A stretch of DNA of 64,000 bases from Sinonovacula constricta (Eukaryota > Mollusca > Bivalvia > Cardiida > Solecurtidae). Below are positions 60,346-64,000 of the stretch, in pieces. How positions within the stretch are numbered: position 1 is the stretch's first letter; each line of letters starts with the position of its first letter. The stretch spans positions 80,511,564-80,575,563 of the forward strand of contig CM017556.1 of NCBI GenBank assembly GCA_007844125.1. The letters are read 5' to 3'. The translations under genes and the position numbers were made by a program. Below the pieces are notes generated by a model that worked only from the letters and a program-made list of their open reading frames with translations, made no database searches and was not told the origin of the DNA.

Positions 60346-60471
60346 AAAAGGTCACACATAAAGACATACAACAAAGTCTTATTTAATTTGGCCTTCTACA
60401 ATACAGTTAACATCATACTTATATCATGAAAACACTAAAAATACAGATGTATATCAAAGATGAATATATAC

Positions 60472-60600
60472 TGACTGACTGGTCAACCGACCCACCGACC
60501 GACAGACCCACCCAAAACCGACCGACCCACCCACCGACCCACCGACCCACCGACCGAAGGAAGGGATGAATGAATGGACGAATGAACGAATGAATGATTA
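60472..60600. repeat. (CCGACCCA)n minisatellite and GAATGAATG run
   Basis: CCGACCCACCGACC-type units, strongly C-rich on the plus strand, run to about 60,558, followed by GAATGAAT/GAACGAAT units. Shortly after, a ~50-bp phrase (TTATGATGCAATAAAAA, then CTGGGGATGTTAACGAGTGT) is duplicated at about 60,678 and 60,722. Confidence 0.9.
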
Positions 60601-61504
60601 TGAAGAAGATGATTATCTAACATATGGGTGTAACAATACAAACACTCACATTAACAGCTAAAGTCAGTCACACAATTTTATGATGCAATAAAAATACATT
60701 TCTGGGGATGTTAACGAGTGTTTATGATGCAATAAAAAATACATAATTATCTGGGGATGTTAACGAGTGTTTTTGATAATATTGTGTTGTTGTTTTTTAC
60801 ATTAAGTTATTTACGTAATGCAGACCGAATAATATTAACATATTCCCTAGCTTAAGACAGCAGTCTTTTAAATGACATAATGTTTACATATTATCTAGAG
60901 TTCAGAAGCAATATCTAATTTCTCTATTTACTTTTTTTTAAATCTAATTTAAACAAACATTTTTAAAATGTTTACTTGACCAACTGTGACAAAGTCGGTT
61001 TGGTCAACATGACTTTATTTTAGCCAATTCATCAAAGGGGGCGCTTTTTTAGAAAAATATCATGAAAAGTGACAATAAAGAAATAAAGACTTATCACACA
61101 TCTGGTATATTTTGAAAAGTTTCAAAGCACATAAATCATAAAGTTTTACTACAAATAGTTACACCAATGCGTGGATACAAACATTATCCACAATCGTCAT
61201 TTTTTATATTTCACCCGGTATACCAATATGGTTATAAAAAAAAAGGTTGATGACATTTTTATCTTTACTTGAAAATAAATGTACGCATATACAGTGTCTT
61301 GACGGCTAAATCAGGAACCAGATCACAAATGGTAGTCCACCATACTTTAAACGTGTATTTTCCCACCTTTCGTCCGGAGGGAGGGGAAGAGGTCGGTACC
61401 CTAGTACATGTGTACAGTTGAAAAGGTAATTAATACTTGAAAACGTGTAGTTAAAAGTTACCAACACGTTCAGTGTTTTTTGTAAGCTGTGTCACGACCT
61501 CAAT

Positions 61505-61690
61505 CGTGGGTGTCTGTGGTCTATTGGTTAAGACGTTGGACTGCGGATAGGAGGGTCCCGGGTTCGAACCCCGAAACTGATCACGTGATGCCATATCTTA
61601 AGCAAGATATTCAGTTCCTGACTACTGGTTCTACCCAGGAAGTGGACAGTCGAGAGAGAGAGATAAGTTAAACGAACTTGTTTCCCAATC
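61505..61690 (+). mobile_element. tRNA-derived SINE, family 4
   Basis: Head GTGTCTGTGGTCTATTGGTT with A box, anticodon-like loop GACTGCGGATAGG, and B box CCGGGTTCGAACCCC. The body contains the tail phrase TACTGGTTCTACCCAGGAAG, shared loosely with family 3. A short GAGAGAGAGA follows. No clear flanking duplication. Confidence 0.8.
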
Positions 61691-61751
61691 GACAATAAAT
61701 CAATAGTTTTATAAGCGTGGAGGTCGCTGGAATAATTAATTTCTACCTGAC

Positions 61752-61855
61752 CGGCCGCAATAGCTCAAGTGGTAGAGCGTCGGCTTGTGGATCAGAAGGT
61801 CGCGGGTTCAAACCCAGGCCTGGTCAAACCAAAGACTTTAAGGCTGGTAGTTGTG
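61752..61855 (+). mobile_element. tRNA-derived SINE, family 1, head only
   Basis: CCGGCCGCAATAGCTCAAGT and GGTAGAGCGTCGGCTTGTGG (A box), then GCGGGTTCAAACCC (B box) and CAAACCAAAGACTTTAAGGC. The family body and tail hairpin are missing; after GGTAGTTGTGGGATA it joins a reverse-transcriptase-like fragment. This is the copy with the most complete 5' end. Confidence 0.85.
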
Positions 61856-61860
61856 GGATA

Positions 61861-61890
61861 TTGTTATATGCAGACGATATAACCCTTTGG
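61861..61890 (+). pseudogene. Reverse-transcriptase YADD-motif remnant
   Basis: Thirty bases translate to LLYADDITLW, the catalytic (F/L)xYADD motif region of non-LTR (LINE-type) reverse transcriptases. The similarity does not extend recognisably on either side. It directly follows a 3'-truncated SINE, suggesting a chimeric retro-insertion or a very decayed LINE. Ten residues are little evidence, so chance cannot be excluded. Confidence 0.35.
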
Positions 61891-61999
61891 CGGTTACCAC
61901 CTTTAAGGGCTTCTCTACGCAGCAACCAGTCCTCGGTAAGTGAAGACTCACCTAGACAACTTGAAACGTCTGCTTTGTTTTTGGGTTGTGCATAATTGT

Positions 62000-63535
62000 G
62001 ACAAGCATGTGCATTCCATGGTTTAGCTCTTTTTATAGTCTACAGATAAATAATAATTTATGAAAGATTTTAAGTTATATATGGTTTAATATTTTGTCAT
62101 TAAATTTGGTGCAAATAACATTTCAGCTACAATATTTGACATATATAATGGATGTTTATCCATAGTTGTTAACAATATTTCAAATTAATCAATAAAACTT
62201 AAGCAGGAAATTAATAAAATCTTTTAGTATTGGGGTGTCGAATAAGATTTTAAATTACTTCGGTCGAATCCCGAAATGTTCCGATCAGTTGCGTAAGCGT
62301 TCGTATTATCCCGTGACCCGCATTTACATTCGTCCGTGACCCTTAATTTGTAAATAACAATGGTGGATAAAGGAAGCCCGACTCGAATGTGAGGAAGGCC
62401 ACCCTTGTCTTATGCTGAAAGAAAAAGAAGACAGGTAACTCGTAGGATGGAACAGCATACATTTATAATTTATCTCGGGTCGGATAAACATCGATTTGGC
62501 GTGTTTAACGGAAATGCTTGATGAAATGATCGGCTATGATCTTTTTTGACAACGAAAGCAAAAGTAAAAATATATGTATACATTTATATATATAGTAAGT
62601 GCGACGAATAAAGTGTTATTTTCCAATCGTTTTGTGCATTTAAACATTCGCACTACAAGATCCAATTGGCTTACACAGCATTTGGCGACAGAAAAAGGTC
62701 CATTCCGAAGCCATATATGACTAACTTTTATGGAGTTCTGATAAAATCAAAATAATATATATATGTTTATACATATATTTGTTGCATTTTTTATTTTTAT
62801 TTTTTTTTTATTTTAAAAAATATTTTGGTATTTGAAAATGGTGAATTTAATATGGTTTACAATAAGATAATCTTCTTGCTAGCTATTGCAAGTCAGTATT
62901 AACATGGAAATGCAAAATGAAGAAAACTTTCGAATGAATCTTCAGGGATAATGTAGGCAATTTCATTACATGTATTAACATTGACAAGGAGGCTGATACC
63001 ACCTTTAAGAAAATGGATCAAGCTATGTCAGCCTGCTAGTGGCAAGCGGAAAAAACAAGCTTTGTCAATGCAATTTACAGTGCCTCAAAATTTCACCGAA
63101 ACGTATATTGACATTATTTAGTATGCTACCCACCTGCACTTGATTATATGTTTTTCAAAAGTGCACAATTGACCCGCACTCTTCTTTGTTATAGCCAGAC
63201 AGTGGATTTGGGTTTATGTTTTTTTTGAAGGCATGAAGTAACTCAATATCTTTCTACCAATTAGCAGGTTGCTATGATATAGTGGACACAACAAGTACAA
63301 TCAACATAGGTACTAGTACTGAGCTGCATTAACAAGCGCTGTCACGGGACAGCGCGCTCGACTTTTAAAAAGTGTGTATCTTGATATAGGATGCATAGTA
63401 CTTGCACGCGAATAAATGTGAATGAAGCAGAATTTTGGAATTTGAACCATGTGCCATAATTCTCACAAAATACTTATTTCAGTTTCATTCTAATGTATAC
63501 ACTGATTATTAAGATTTAAGCTTTTTTTGTACTCT
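62000..63535. other. Non-coding stretch with an orphan MITE end and a small hairpin
   Basis: GGCTGATACCACCT followed by TTAA at 63,005-63,008 resembles a right TIR of the TTAA family, but no left partner is visible. GCGCTGTC/GACAGCGC (63,336-63,355) forms a perfect 8-bp stem with a 4-base loop. No gene could be supported. Confidence 0.5.
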
Positions 63536-63540
63536 TTCAG

Positions 63541-63610
63541 GCAAAACTGAAATGTGTGCATTACGATGACGCCGACACAAATGCCGATTCAGACGCCGAC
63601 GACGCGCGAG
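63541..63610 (+). CDS. Candidate exon, acidic (Asp/Ala-rich) segment
   Basis: After a good acceptor (TTTTTTTGTACTCTTTCAG) the frame reads AKLKCVHYDDADTNADSDAD and stays open for about 105 codons to 63,858, ending in a GA repeat. A strong donor-like GCGCGA|gtgagt occurs at about 63,610, so the exon may be only about 70 nt. The longer frame is highly charged (many Glu, Lys, Arg, Asn) with no recognisable domain. No partner exon is visible on this strand, so it could be chance. Confidence 0.25.
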
Positions 63611-63812
63611 TGAGTGAAGAGATTCCGTTTTCAGAGAAAAGTCGATCTAAAAAGGACATATATCGCAATAATAAACATATAGAGGAAGAAAATAGAACAG
63701 GAAGAAATGGCACGAGGAAGAAACTTGAACAACGATACGTAGAAATATTCAGAAAAGAAAACAAAAACTTCAGTCAATCAAAAAAGAGAGGCAAACAAGC
63801 TTTTGAAAATAC

Positions 63813-63912
63813 AAAAGAGAGAGAGACAGAGACAGAGACAGAGATAGAGACAGAGTGACAGAGAGAGAGACAGACAGACAGAGTGACAGACAGACAGACA
63901 GACAGAGAGAGA
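63813..63912. repeat. (GACA)n/(GA)n microsatellite
   Basis: GAGACAGAGACAGA and CAGACAGACAGA units. The end of the long open frame at 63,556-63,858 runs into it (Glu-Thr repeats), as do minus-strand Ser/Leu/Cys frames. Confidence 0.95.
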
Positions 63913-64000
63913 AGTATAATGAGATAAAGAGAGATAAAATGTTTAAAATAAATATACATATAAGCCTTTGTAGCAAAAAACAACAGCAGACAGACGGAAG

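Overview
This is AT-rich, intron- and repeat-dominated eukaryotic nuclear DNA. The several tRNA-headed SINE families, TIR-bounded non-autonomous DNA elements with tandem-repeat cores, long trinucleotide runs and widely spaced small exons fit an invertebrate, most likely a bivalve mollusc. That assignment is inference. No prokaryotic gene organisation, rRNA or CRISPR array is present.

Region 1 (1-about 45.3 kb) holds two diverged tandem copies of a unit of about 15.8 kb. Copy A (1-about 15.96 kb, its left end outside the window) and copy B (about 15.96-45.3 kb) stay collinear through many anchors. Examples (A/B) are 1.5/16.6, 3.2/17.9, 4.98/29.8, 7.2/31.3, 8.55/31.7, 10.6/36.5, 11.65/37.9, 12.3/41.7, 13.4/42.8 and 14.9/43.9 kb. 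Copy B is nearly twice as long because it gained insertions. These are a 727-bp solo LTR, a 9.9-kb composite block with two inverted arrays of an 88-bp satellite, a roughly 2.7-kb segment, a SINE with perfect 16-bp target-site duplications, a MITE with 9-bp duplications, and a 76-bp minisatellite grown from one copy in A to about 41 in B. The opposite happened to a 37-bp unit, which has nine copies in A and one in B. Each copy thus records the empty site for the other's insertions. I recognise no intact gene here, only one strongly conserved exon-like block (8.53/31.71 kb).

Region 2 (45.3-53.2 kb) carries trinucleotide and GA arrays, then the last two coding exons of a Ras-superfamily GTPase of the RERG/RASL11/RASL12 type (47,698-47,771 and 48,355-48,792, + strand). 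These are followed by two related MITEs with TTAA target sites, SINE pieces and a G25 run.

Region 3 (53.4-58.4 kb, - strand) has the 3' half of a gene I reconstruct from three exons with matching splice phases. It encodes a Thr-rich mucin-like stalk, a single transmembrane helix, a basic stop-transfer segment and a cytoplasmic tail of about 300 residues. The tail carries six pYxN-type motifs, three of them in 25-residue repeats centred on EDYENS. It looks like a tyrosine-phosphorylated cell-surface receptor or scaffold whose ectodomain exons lie further upstream. Its introns contain a MULE-type MITE, a TTAA MITE, a 47-bp minisatellite and purine-rich arrays.

Region 4 (58.4-64 kb) is mostly microsatellites, SINE copies, a small reverse-transcriptase remnant and a possible exon near the right edge.
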